Of a DNA stretch of 64,000 bases, positions 25,370 through 35,883 are shown one piece after another (the first letter of the stretch is position 1; the number at the start of each line of letters is the position of its first letter). Below the pieces are notes generated by a model that was not told where the DNA came from, searched no databases, and saw only the letters and a list, made by a program, of their open reading frames with translations. Where the stretch lies: assembly GCF_042242105.1 (NCBI RefSeq), contig NC_092035.1:8411477-8475476 (forward strand). Reading direction: 5' to 3'. Origin of the DNA: Pempheris klunzingeri. Lineage: Eukaryota > Chordata > Actinopteri > Acropomatiformes > Pempheridae. A program made the position numbers and the translations under genes.

Positions 25370-25620
25370 ATGCAAAGGCAGTGCATAAAGTGTGTAAAAA
25401 TGCATAAAACACCTAAAGGTACATGAAGGTGTAAATTTACATGATATTTTGGTCATACGGGTGGCACAAAGGTACAAAAAGGTCTGTAATGGTGCCTAAA
25501 ATGTGCATGTATGTAAATAATGTATGTGAATAAATGAGTATAAAGGTGCAAAAATGTGCATGAAGACGTATGAAGGTATTTAAAAAGGTAAATAAGTGTG
25601 CAATACTACACATTTAGAAC
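25370..25620. repeat. degenerate minisatellite-like tract
   Basis: Short related motifs of the form AAAGGTRCAWAAA and AATGTGCATG recur many times with heavy divergence (for example GTGCATAAA, AAGGTACAAAAAGG, AAAATGTGCATG, AAGGTGCAAAAATGTGC). It looks like an old tandem repeat. Confidence 0.45.
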
Positions 25621-26144
25621 AGACGCTAAACGTGTGTAAAAATACATAACAGTGAGTTTACAGAAGAGCAAAGGCAAACCGTGATGGAAAGAGTCCATCA
25701 GCGTGTCCGACCGTCCAAGCTTTGAGCCCTGAGAAGGCCACATCCATTGATGAAACATCCCAGAATAAACAGGGGATGTGGAGACGGTCATTTTAACAAC
25801 AGGGTGGTTAACAGCAGCAATTTCAATGCGTTCAGCAAAGAACTGTTAGTAATCATAAAAGCTGTCGGAAGCTGAGTCCTGAGTGTGCTGTGTATTGTAT
25901 GTATAATAAAAGGGCCTAAAAGTAAATGATGGCACATCTCAAACTACCAAACACAAGGCACCTTCATAAACCAGGAGATTGGCACCAAAAAAAAAAAAAA
26001 AAAACCTAAGTACCACAGGACGGCAGGTTAATCTGCCAACATTAGTCGCCCATTAGGAACAGCAGCTTGCCTACACATTCAAAACATAATATTATATCAT
26101 AAATAGTAAAATGACATTTTTGTACTCCAAACTAAACTGTTGCT

Positions 26145-26146
<2 letters not shown>

Positions 26147-26185
<39 letters not shown>
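26147..26185. repeat. (CA)n microsatellite
   Basis: Near-perfect CA run of about 38 bases. Confidence 0.95.
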
Positions 26186-26188
<3 letters not shown>

Positions 26189-26449
26189 CTGTGGGTCACT
26201 TTTTGTCAATCCAGCGAAAGACTTTAAAGGCCACCTGACAGTAACATCAATTTATTTACTGTCCAGGACTATTTAATCTGTTTTTAAGATACCAGTGATT
26301 GTTAAAGTTTTTTCTGAAAACTTGAACAGATTGATGAGATCTTAGCGGCCTCCTGTCTCCGTCTTTCCCACGGGGAAGTGAACGCAGCACGAGAGGTGCT
26401 GCTGATAATCCAACAGGTGGAAGGATGATAATCCCTCCTCCTCCCTCCC

Positions 26450-26930
26450 ACCTCAGCCCCAGCATCACTCCAGCATCCTCCTGCTTACCGCCCTCCTCTG
26501 AGACACGGCTCCCCCCCGGCAGCGCGCTCCTTCTCTCACTTCTTCCGCTTTCTTTTACTCCCCCGGGTGGGCTCCAGGCGGAGGAGTAGGTGAGATTAGT
26601 GGGAGAGGAGGGGGGAGAGAGAGAGAGAGAGACGGGGAGAGAATTACAGAGAGAGAGAGGGAGAGAGAGAGAGAGAGAGAGAGAGGAGTGGAAAAAACAC
26701 GCGAGGCTAGTCTAGTCTAAAAAAGGGCGCGTGTGGAACCTGTCCCGCGAAGGCGAAGCGCAGCGGCTGCGTCCCGCGTGGCCAAGGCCATCCGCCACTG
26801 TCACACATGGGTGTCCCCGTGCAGGGGGCGCACCAGGGGGGTGAGGGGGGTTGGGGGGTGCAGGTTCGTGTGCGCGCGCGCGTATGTGTGAGGATGCGTG
26901 GGTAGGGGCAGGGGGGGGCAGATGTGTCAC
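26450..26930 (-). promoter_or_regulatory. GC/CpG-rich block, candidate gja3 promoter and leader exon
   Basis: This is the only clearly GC-rich block between the two connexins. It has GCGCG runs, CCCGGG, many CpGs and a (GA)n tract at 26616-26690. It lies 3.2-3.7 kb upstream of the gja3 start exon, which needs a separate leader exon. Assignment to gja3 is inference from position only. Confidence 0.3.
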
Positions 26931-28705
26931 TTCACTGACAGGATGGATGTCACACTGTTCAAAAGTACTTCAGTAGTTAGTGATACAGTCTGGGAACAAC
27001 AGTAGTGGTTGTTCTAGGTAGTTATTGTAGGGAAATACCTGCAGTATTGTTACAAACATCTCATGTTTGGCAGCAGGCTGATTTCTACGATGGAAAGTTG
27101 GACCAGAAATTCTGCAGACCATCTCAGAAAGTTTGCAGACTAAATAGACGATTTAAAGACACTGTTAAAGCATTTGGTTGGTTTATAACCAGTTTACGGA
27201 GATTTACAGCTCAAAGGGATCACTTAGTGTTAGTGATAGAGCGACTGTTGGACCATGGCAGCTTGTTTGGGTGGCTGCACCTCTTCACACTTGTCTGATG
27301 AAGCTCTGGGTGCCTCAGAGTCACAGACAGGCTGCAGCCACTGCAGCTCACCAGCAGAGGTCAGCGCCGCCTCATACAGGAGAGCAAATGTATTTGTAGA
27401 CCTGCTCTCTCATTTTTCTTTTATCAAAAGTGTTTTAAAGTGACTTTCGACATAAATATAAAAACTGGTGCACATAACAATCTGTGACAGACAGAAACAA
27501 CGATACAGTGAGAGAGAACTAAAGCATAACTCCCACATGTTAGACAGTGTCATCAGTGATTCAGCCTCATCATTTGATGAGAGAAGTACACACCTGAGGA
27601 AGTACTTAACTGTCCTGTCTACTGTGACGTGGTTGAAAATAGCCACACAGTCTAAATCTAATGAGTGTATGATTCAGTAATGAGCAGCCAGGGTGAGAAA
27701 ACTCCTTTCAAACCTCTTTGCTGAGGTACAAAGTTTCTGTTCTACTAAATGAAGTTAATTCTTGAGTCACATTAAATAGGAGTTGTGAATGGTTTGATGT
27801 ATTGTATAGTTCCCACTATATGCTTTTCTGTGATGCAGATGTTGACATGACATTGTACCATCACATTATATACAACATATAAAATAATTCCTGGGTTAGT
27901 CCGTTTAGTTTGCCCATTAGTATCATATATAATCATCCAATGAAACTATGAGGCAACTAACACTAAATTAAGATACGATGAAACTTTATTTGTGGACATG
28001 AATTAAGAAATGGTGAATTGTTATTGAATCCATGAAAAATACACACAGCTTTTGTGTGTGTGCGTAGCTGCTATTGAGTCCTCACTTTTCTTTGCTCATG
28101 TTGTTTTCTTGTTGTCCAATAGATGGCATGATGGCTCGTGATCCTAATCTGTCCTGGCCTATGTTTAATATACATTAGCATATACAAAAGTTACAATCAG
28201 AAAGTATGACAGACAATGTCAAACAACATTATTTAAAAATACAGTTTGGAGTTGTTGCCGCTGATTTTATCCTCTCCACCCCTTCAGTGTTACATCGTAA
28301 CACCAGGTATCATAGAAAATGTTTGCTTTTTGACTTGTATTTACATGTTTTGGCTAGTTGGAGTGTGCACCACTTGTATGCTGTGTTGGAGGTCTTTGGA
28401 AAGTCTTTGCTCTGCGTGTATCATCCACCTTTTTGCTGTTCTTCAGGTTGACACAAATAACTTCTGGTTTGTCTTATTCTGCGTCCTCTCTCTGCTGGAT
28501 TTGTTGCGTGATTTCGTCCTCCTCTGACCAGAGAGACCCCTGAAGAAAGAAGAAGGTACATGTAGACTTGAGGACTTTCTGGATTTTGATAACCCAGGCG
28601 AGGGGGAGGGGGGTTGACACATCTATGTATATAGTAGTGATTTAAACATTGCTGAAATGATAATTGGCAGAATAATTGATAAATTAATCAGTGGATTAAT
28701 CACCT

Positions 28706-30264
28706 CTACCTAGTGACAGCCTTGGCAACAAGATATGCAAGTTCGGCCATGTTAAGGACCATGCAGATGGAAGAGGCAGTGGCCATGAAAACGGTGAAGA
28801 TGGTTTTCTCTGTGGGCCGTGAGATGAAACAGTCCACCAGGTTAGGACACGGCCACTGGTCACACTGCACCAGCCGCGGCATCTGGAAGCCATCGTATAC
28901 CACGTACAGGGCGTACCTGGGGAGACACGGACACGTAAGCTATGGCACGGTTAAACCAAACCAGCAGTATGGCAGTCAGACAGAAGATCTGCATCCTACA
29001 TGAAGCCTCCTTCAAACAGCAGCCTGAACACCAGGCTGCAGGCGTACGTCCACCAGAGGGCACCAGCTATTGGGAGTCTGCGTTTCTTCAGTGTGTCCAA
29101 CTCTTCCTCCTGGGTTTTGCTGCTGAGGAGACCAGCTCTGCCAGAACCCTGTCATCCAGGATGATATGACATGATCAACTAGACACAACAACAACAGACA
29201 TGACATGGTACAACGTGACAGGGCTCGACGATGCAAGGCAAGAGAAGAAAAGACATCACAAGACATGACATGACGTGACAAGATGAAACAATACAAGACA
29301 TGGCCAGACAAGACCTGATACAAGACAGTGAGATAACACATGACCAGAGAAGACGTGATACAAGACAAAACACAACCAGAATAGAGATCACATGACATAA
29401 CATGATGTGGTTAGGTGGAGCAAGACATTGGAAGACAGGATACAAAAGAAGGGCCAAGACTTGAAATAACAGGGTGAAGCAAAAACATGACTTGACACAA
29501 TAAAGCAAGACAAGACATGGATAGGACAGCATGGCATCACATGACAGGACATTAACAGGTCCCATATTAAGCACGCAGATCACTCTGCTCTTTGAAAACA
29601 GAGCAAGCAGACAGAAACTGAAAACAGCTGCAGCAGCCATGTCTGGTTTGAGACCAACCGTGTAAAGCTGATCTGGTAGGACCTCCAAAGCATGAACTTG
29701 AAAAAGAGCAGACTATGGGACCTTTACATGAAACAACAGGTTTGTTTCCCACTAGGAGGCAGACAAACTGAAGCGTGCACACACCTGCAGGAGCCTCGTC
29801 TTATCGCGGTGGTTCCGATAGGCCACATACATGGCAACCAGGAGCGTCGGCGTGGAGACAAAGACGAGCTGAAGACACCAGAGACGGATGTGGGAGACAG
29901 GGAAGAACTGATCATAGCAGACGTTCTCACAGCCGGGCTGAGAAATAGAAGCAGGCACAGAGATCATTACCAAAGCCTTTAAGTGTTGACAGTAGTTTAT
30001 ATTATTAATATCCAGTCATGTGCAGCGTGGGGCTCTGACGTCTGATGGATCCACTACAGTGTGCAGTTCTGACAGGTTACACTCATGCACTACCTGTAGT
30101 GTGTTACAGGTGAAGTCAGACTGCTCGTCCCCCCAGACGCTCTCAGCAGCTACAACCAGCACCATGACCCGGAAAATAAACAGCACAGAGAGCCAGATCT
30201 TGCCCAGGCTGGTGGAGTGGCGGTTTGCCCCGACTAGCTGAGCGTACAGAGCCGGCCAAGACAT
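28706..30264 (-). CDS. gap junction beta connexin (gjb2/gjb6/gjb8-like)
   Basis: Four coding exons, 30094-30264, 29785-29937, 29000-29148 and 28706-28916, join in frame to 227 residues; GJB2 has 226. Exon 1 opens [10 protein letters not shown] and includes TM1 and the first E1 cysteine (C53). Exon 2 gives C60 and C64 (PGCENVC) and TM2. Exon 3 gives the short loop and most of TM3. Exon 4 gives [11 protein letters not shown]2 as C-X4-C-X5-C ([12 protein letters not shown]), TM4 and a very short tail. Short loop and tail with VAMYVAYR and WWTYACS mark the beta class. Its position near gja3 matches the human GJA3-GJB2-GJB6 cluster; which teleost paralogue it is (for example gjb8) is uncertain. 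The acceptor lies one base before the ATG, so the leader exon is upstream. Human beta connexins lack coding introns, while this gene has three. Confidence 0.93.
29160..29560. repeat. degenerate minisatellite in an intron of the beta connexin
   Basis: Motifs such as ACAAGACATGACATGAC, GATACAAGACA and ACATGACC recur throughout with drift. The tract lies in the 636-base intron between coding exons 2 and 3 and produces long spurious Ser/Cys/Val open frames on the minus strand. Confidence 0.6.
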
Positions 30265-31206
30265 CCTGGGGAAACAGAGAGAAACAGGAGGACGTCATGG
30301 GACGGGATGATATTTTCTTTCTCTCTTGGATTTATGTACCAGATTTGTGTCGTTCCTTTGAACTGCACATCTGTCAGCACGCACAGATGGAAGTTCAGGA
30401 GGAAGGCAGTGGCAGAAGATGAAAGCCGAGACAGGCGATGAAACAAAAGAGAAGTTTGAAAGAAGAAGAGGATGAAAAGGAATGAAAGTGAGAGGAGGAG
30501 GAGAGAGGGCCCAGTGCCAGCATTCATGTGAACTGATGAACCTCTCTGCCCACTGTGGACTGTACTGGACTGAGCCCACTCAACTAAAAACACACTGAAC
30601 ACACTGTACAGACCCCACACTACTACAGTCCTCACTGAGCCTCACCATTCACACTCAACGACGGACTGATTTATGGATGTGCTTATTATTTAACTATCTC
30701 CTGCACTGATACGATATCTATCACATATGATACAATCATAAAGAGCAAATGTTTAATTGCAATGAAAAATTCTTCCTAAACAAAATGTATGAATTATGAT
30801 AATAATATGTATGCATTTAAATTCTTCTAAAATACCTTTTGCAAAAGTAATTCAGTGTTTTGACAATGACTTTTTTTAAACAAAACTTTTCTCACCTTGT
30901 GTCTGGAGAGTCAGGTAGTTTGCAGAATATTCCACATTGTCCTTTCAGCAGGAAAACAAGCAAACAAACAAACAGCTCACTGTCACATTTGTACAAGTGA
31001 AAGAAAAGTGAATGGACTCTGGGTCTGATACACTGAACAAACTACAAACCTGCAGCTTCTGCTTCCTTTGCATGAAATAAAAGATGCGCCTCCAGTGTCA
31101 AGTCAGCCAGAACAACGGGAGACGGTTTCCTGCGAGGACTTTCAAAGTAAAACGTCGCGATGGCAAAGCTGTTGCAATCTGCAGTGAGAGGTCACAAACA
31201 TGACAG

Positions 31207-31207
31207 C

Positions 31208-31239
<32 letters not shown>
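31207..31239. repeat. (TAG)n trinucleotide microsatellite
   Basis: Eleven consecutive trinucleotide copies. The minus strand reads as poly-Tyr in one frame, which is spurious. Confidence 0.95.
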
Positions 31240-32694
31240 AGAAATGTGACAGAGAGAAAAACTGTAAAGAGACTGTGATTAAATTTCAATGCAGAGTCAC
31301 CAGTAACAGATGATGGAATAATAGAAAATGGGAAAAACTGTTCCAACAGGCTGCACATCTTTTATGAGCCCTTCACTGACCACTTGGTCTGTCAGTCAGT
31401 CGGCCCACCACTTCAGTCCACACTGAAACATCTTCACAACTAAATTGTATTCATTCACATTTGTGGTCCCTGGATCCTACTGGACTCTGGTGATCCTTGG
31501 ACTTTTGCTGTAGCGGCACCATGAGGTTCACATTTGTGGTTTTGTCTCAACAGTTATCAGAAGGGTTGCTATGAAATTTGCTGCAGACATTCATGATCCT
31601 CAGAGAATTAATCCAAATAACTTGAATTTAGAGTCATCATCAGGTCAAAATTCCACTTTTGTACACTTTGGTTTATGTCCAAATACCTGCAACACTAATG
31701 ACATTCCCATCAGCCTCAGCTGTACTTTGTGTTAGTGCTAATTAGTCTCAGTGGTTTATGTGACAAACGTCTCAATGCAAAGCCAAGATGACCCCAATGA
31801 CATCACCTTTTTTGATATGCAAAGCTGCCTCAGAGACACAGAGGACATGTTATGTAGCGGTTTTCACAGGTTCAGTAGCTCTCTTCTAATGAGTAGAGTG
31901 AACCTCTAAACTATATAACTGAATAAGGTTGCATTGTAGTGAAAAGGTGTGTGTGTGTGTGTGAGATCCCTTTGTGACTGTAACAGGACACAGGTAGGGT
32001 GACCTTTCAGAGCCAAACCATCCCTTGGCAGCAGCCAGCCTGCAGGACAGTACGGCTCTGTGTGCTGCTAATGACTGTGGCCAATGAGCTTTTCCCACTG
32101 TTTGTGAAAGTGTGGGAGCAAAACCAACTTCCTCAGATTACACTGCAGACGCCCACAAAACTGACATGAAAACTCCTGAGGAAGCTGTAACATATTCTGT
32201 ATATTCTGCTTGAGCTACACTGTTTGAATAAGCAGGCCTATATATCATTGATTACAAGATTTGAAGACAGAATCTGGTTCAAGGGTTCATATTTCTGTTT
32301 TCATAAATGATGAGGGAAGCTGGTGAGTCGCATACAGAGAATTTAAAGTCTCCTCAGCATCACTGCATGTAAAGTGACGCTGCAAAATGAGCAGCAATGA
32401 TCTCGAGGGGCAGGAAAACACTCTGAGTTGAGACAGAGAGGGCGTTAGTGATTCTAATGGAGACATTAGGGGAACAACAGCGACACTTTTTCCTGATGCA
32501 TATCAATGAATGGATATCAGTGTCAGGACCGGACTCAAAGACCCACTGTTTGATCCGTCAGCCAGGACAGGGCTACAGAGAAAAAACAGAGGGTGAAAGA
32601 AGGCTGGAGGATTGTTTCAAGCAGGTCCATGCTGATGAGGTGGTGGGGAGGGTCTGAGGGGGGGGTCACACAAAGTGAATGAGTTGGGGGAGAA

Positions 32695-32698
<4 letters not shown>

Positions 32699-32726
<28 letters not shown>
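32699..32726. repeat. (GA)n microsatellite
   Basis: Perfect GA run; a (CA)n run follows at 32861-32898. Confidence 0.9.
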
Positions 32727-32733
<7 letters not shown>

Positions 32734-32860
32734 ATAGAGCTGATTGTTAGAGTAGCCCCTGATCAGCCAGCCAGCAGGAGAACAGAAGGAGCCAGTGTCA
32801 GGATACAGTACACACACAAACACACACTGTACAACATTCACATATATGTTACTCACAAAA

Positions 32861-32900
<40 letters not shown>

Positions 32901-33560
32901 TAATGAGTGAGGGGGAGAGCAGCATGTGACTGGATAGCAGGTCTCAGTTCTGTAGGTGGACTTGGCTGACTGATCCTGGATCAGTGAGACGTCCTGATGA
33001 TCTCTGAAACTTGCAGATTTTGTTGCAGTTTTCTCGTCATTTAACAGTTTCTCTGCAAGACTTTTGGTGCTTTACAGTGACTTCTACTTGCTGTGATGTG
33101 GCACTAAAAATAAAAAAGGTGAAAAGGCGCCAGATTTTTTTTCTAGAAAAGTTCTGTCCAATGACACATTGCACAATAAAATCTTAATTCAAAGCAAATA
33201 TGTTGGTTTCCAGTAGCTTTTTTATGCAAACAAAGATAGATATCTTGCTTAATAAAAGAGCTCATGGCATTACGTTAAGATTTGACCATATTTGTGATTA
33301 AAACAAATCTTTATCACGTCTATTTTTTTTACCCTTAAATAGTAAAATCCTGCCGCGATGAAAATACTTGCAGGTATGTTTTATTATGTTGATCAGAATG
33401 AGAGAATATTTGTCCCATACAGACAAAAGCTTTGCAATGAATGATAAATCATTTTTATTTATTAACTAGTAAACCAGTTTAAAACGATGCGCACTCCGAA
33501 CAATAGGGGGCGACAAAGTTATCACTAGTTACTAAAAACCGCGAACTCAACTTAAAACAC

Positions 33561-33571
33561 ACCGGAAGCGG
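33561..33571 (+). promoter_or_regulatory. candidate ETS/GABP site upstream of sap18
   Basis: ACCGGAAGCGG contains the ETS core CCGGAAG, about 105 bases upstream of the sap18 ATG. Such sites are typical of TATA-less housekeeping promoters. Function is inferred. Confidence 0.4.
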
Positions 33572-33672
33572 AAACAGACTCGGTCTCATTCGTTGCTGCC
33601 CACGATAAAATAATCAAGCACGGTGGTAGAAGTAGCTGCCGAAGTGCATTAATATATCGGTGAAAAATAACA

Positions 33673-35224
33673 ATGGCCCTTGAATCGCGGATCACACAGG
33701 AAGAAATCAAGAAGGAACCAGAGAAGCCCATCGACCGGGAAAAGGTAGGCAGCGAGATCCCGCTCCGGGGCTTGTTTACCTTACGAGCGCTGCCGTAAGC
33801 TAACCCGACTCTGCTAGCTAGCCCCGAAAGGTTTACAGACTGGTTCCTCTATTAATTTAACTTCAAAACATCACAGTACACGTGCACCAGTGTTTTGGCT
33901 TTGTTTGTTTACGCTACGCCGTGGCCATTACGGCTATAAGTAACATAATGTTTAATCAAAGGGAAATAGAGCCTCTGCAGCGTGCTAGTGCTAACGTGTT
34001 AGCTAATCATGTCTATTCACCAGACAGACAATTGATAAAGACACTCTCTAGTTTGCATTGTTTACCTTAACAACAAACGACAAAGCTAGCAAAACGTACA
34101 ATTTCAGGTATGTAAGAAAACTCTGGTGTGCTCGGATAAATTCGGCATGTTCAGTCCCAATTAATACCCACTGTCTCAATATTAGCTTACTTTTACTCGC
34201 CCTGTGTTTGGGATTTGCACCCAAATATTACTGCGGTACACTGAAGACTTACTGGAAGCTGAGGCCACTTTGCACAGGTGTTTCTAATTCATCCACCTGA
34301 ATTCATTTAGGGTGGAAGAAGCTACTTAATTAAGTGTGATGGCTTTGTTTGCAGATATGCATATATTAGGTGTAATTAACTTTATCCTGATTGTTAATCA
34401 ATTGAATGCCTCAAAGGATAACGTAATAGTGTTAATATCTACTGTACATGGGCACTCAAAATGACTAACTTGGAAATTACACAGATTTCATCCCCGTGTT
34501 GGGCTTCATTTTGTCATCATCACCACATCTGTGTTACTTGTCATTATAATGTTGTTTTGGTGCTTTTTCTGCAGACCTGCCCCCTTCTGCTTCGAGTATT
34601 CACCACCAACAGTGGCCGACACCACAGAACAGATGAATTTGCGCGTGGCAACGTTCCCTCCAGCGAACTGCAGATATACACATGGTGAGATTGGGAACAT
34701 TTCTGTGTTGTTCTATGCATAGATGGTGCATTTGTTAATGTTTTGAACTGAGTTCATGAGGCAACAAAGGTGCCTAGTTGATGTACTATCAGGCAGTGGA
34801 GCATGTTTTTGATTGTGTGTGTGTTTTCAGGATGGATGCTACTCTGAAGGAGCTGACCAGCCTGGTGAAGGAGGTGTATCCTGAGGCCAGGAAAAAGGGG
34901 ACCCACTTCAGCTTTGCTATCGTCTACCCCGACCCCAGAGGGAAAGTGTACAGGTTGGTGTCACACTACAACAACACTGGTTGGATCCGCAGAGCATGCC
35001 ACTTGTTTAGAGGTCCAGTGACTTTGTGTGCACCGAATATTGATGTGTGCACCTTTCCCCCTTTCAGGTTGAAAGATATAGGCAACACTGTATCCGGCAG
35101 GAAGGGCACAGATGACTCCATGACATTGCAGTCTCAGCGCTTCCAGATTGGAGACTACCTGGACATAGCCATCACGCCACCCAACAGAGCCCCGCCCCTT
35201 AGCACGCGCATGAGGCCCTTCTGA
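33673..35224 (+). CDS. sap18: Sin3A-associated protein 18
   Basis: Exons 33673-33744, 34575-34684, 34831-34953 and 35068-35224 splice in frame to 153 residues, the human length. The N terminus reads MALESRITQEEIKKEPEKP and the C terminus APPLSTRMRPF, both almost identical to human SAP18. The ubiquitin-like fold spans most of the protein; conserved blocks are LLLRVFTTNSGRHH, NVPSSELQIYTWMDATLKEL and KGTDDSMTLQSQRFQIGDYL. SAP18 is a subunit of the Sin3-HDAC corepressor and of the ASAP/PSAP complexes with RNPS1 and acinus or pinin at the exon junction complex. An AATAAA at 35349 follows the stop by 125 bases. SAP18 also lies near GJA3/GJB2 in human 13q12. Confidence 0.98.
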
Positions 35225-35348
35225 TTGTGTGCACACGCCAACGTGAATACATCAACCAGCACGCGTGTTTTTGTTTTTTTTTTGTTTTTATTTCTTCCTT
35301 TGCATCACCTTGGATGGTTTTTGCCTCATTTTACAAAATGTGACGTGT

Positions 35349-35354
35349 AATAAA
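35349..35354 (+). terminator. sap18 polyadenylation signal
   Basis: Canonical AATAAA, in GTAATAAAGTTG, followed by a T-rich stretch, 125 bases after the sap18 stop. Confidence 0.8.
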
Positions 35355-35359
35355 GTTGT

Positions 35360-35779
35360 TTTTTTTTCCAAAGTTTCTGCTTCTTTCTGTGTAACATACT
35401 ATGCGATGATGTTGGGAATTTAATCTTATTTTATATAATGCATTGAACTGTATTTGTATTATGGGGAAACTACTTTTTTTTTTTTTAATCAGATTTAAGG
35501 CAGAAGTTAACAATTAATGCAGTACATGTAACTGCTCTGGGAAGTTGGGAACTAGCTAAGAAACGGATCATCAGTAACTTGGGAAATTATCCAAAATAAA
35601 AATATATTTTTGAGAACTTGAAACCAAAACAGAAGAGAAAGCTTCAAACTAGAAGTTGGACAGGAAAGGTCTGTCAAAAAAATTGCTGCTATGTCATACT
35701 AGTATTGTTGGGTCATCAATGCCGGTGGTCAGTCTGGGGAATTTTATTTTGTTACAATCGGAAGTTGTAGGCTGTCCGG
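35360..35779. other. sap18-rtraf spacer
   Basis: An AT-rich spacer of about 400 bases, with no gene or repeat of note beyond T-runs. The right end passes into the rtraf promoter. Confidence 0.5.
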
Positions 35780-35791
35780 CTGCGCATGCGT
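35780..35791 (+). promoter_or_regulatory. candidate NRF-1 site upstream of rtraf
   Basis: CTGCGCATGCGT matches the palindromic NRF-1 consensus TGCGCATGCGCA over its core. It lies about 95 bases before the rtraf ATG, a typical place in housekeeping promoters. Confidence 0.5.
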
Positions 35792-35883
35792 AGTGCCACA
35801 TACTAAGAGCTAGCAGAGCATACAGCAAAGTTAGCCAGCTGTTAGCTAAAGAAAGCGGCGATTCACACACTAAACACGTGGAA

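Larger units (their letters stand above)
23264..28705. other. intergenic/5' region between gja3 and the beta connexin
   Basis: No coding exon was found. It contains a tRNA-like repeat near 23.9 kb, (TG)n at 24418-24450, a degenerate short-motif repeat at 25370-25620, a poly-A tract near 25987-26004, (CA)n at 26147-26185 and a GC/GA-rich block at 26450-26930. The 5' leader of gja3 should lie here. Confidence 0.45.
30266..33560. other. intergenic region between the beta connexin and sap18
   Basis: No coding exon is supported. It holds a (TAG)n tract at 31207-31239, (GA)n at 32699-32726 and (CA)n at 32861-32898. The leader exon and promoter of the beta connexin should lie in the left part, but I cannot place them. 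Confidence 0.45.

Noticed and set aside
29179-29688. 169-codon Cys/Ser/Val-rich frame on the minus strand
   Set aside because: It arises from the drifted minisatellite in a connexin intron; the gene splices cleanly around it.
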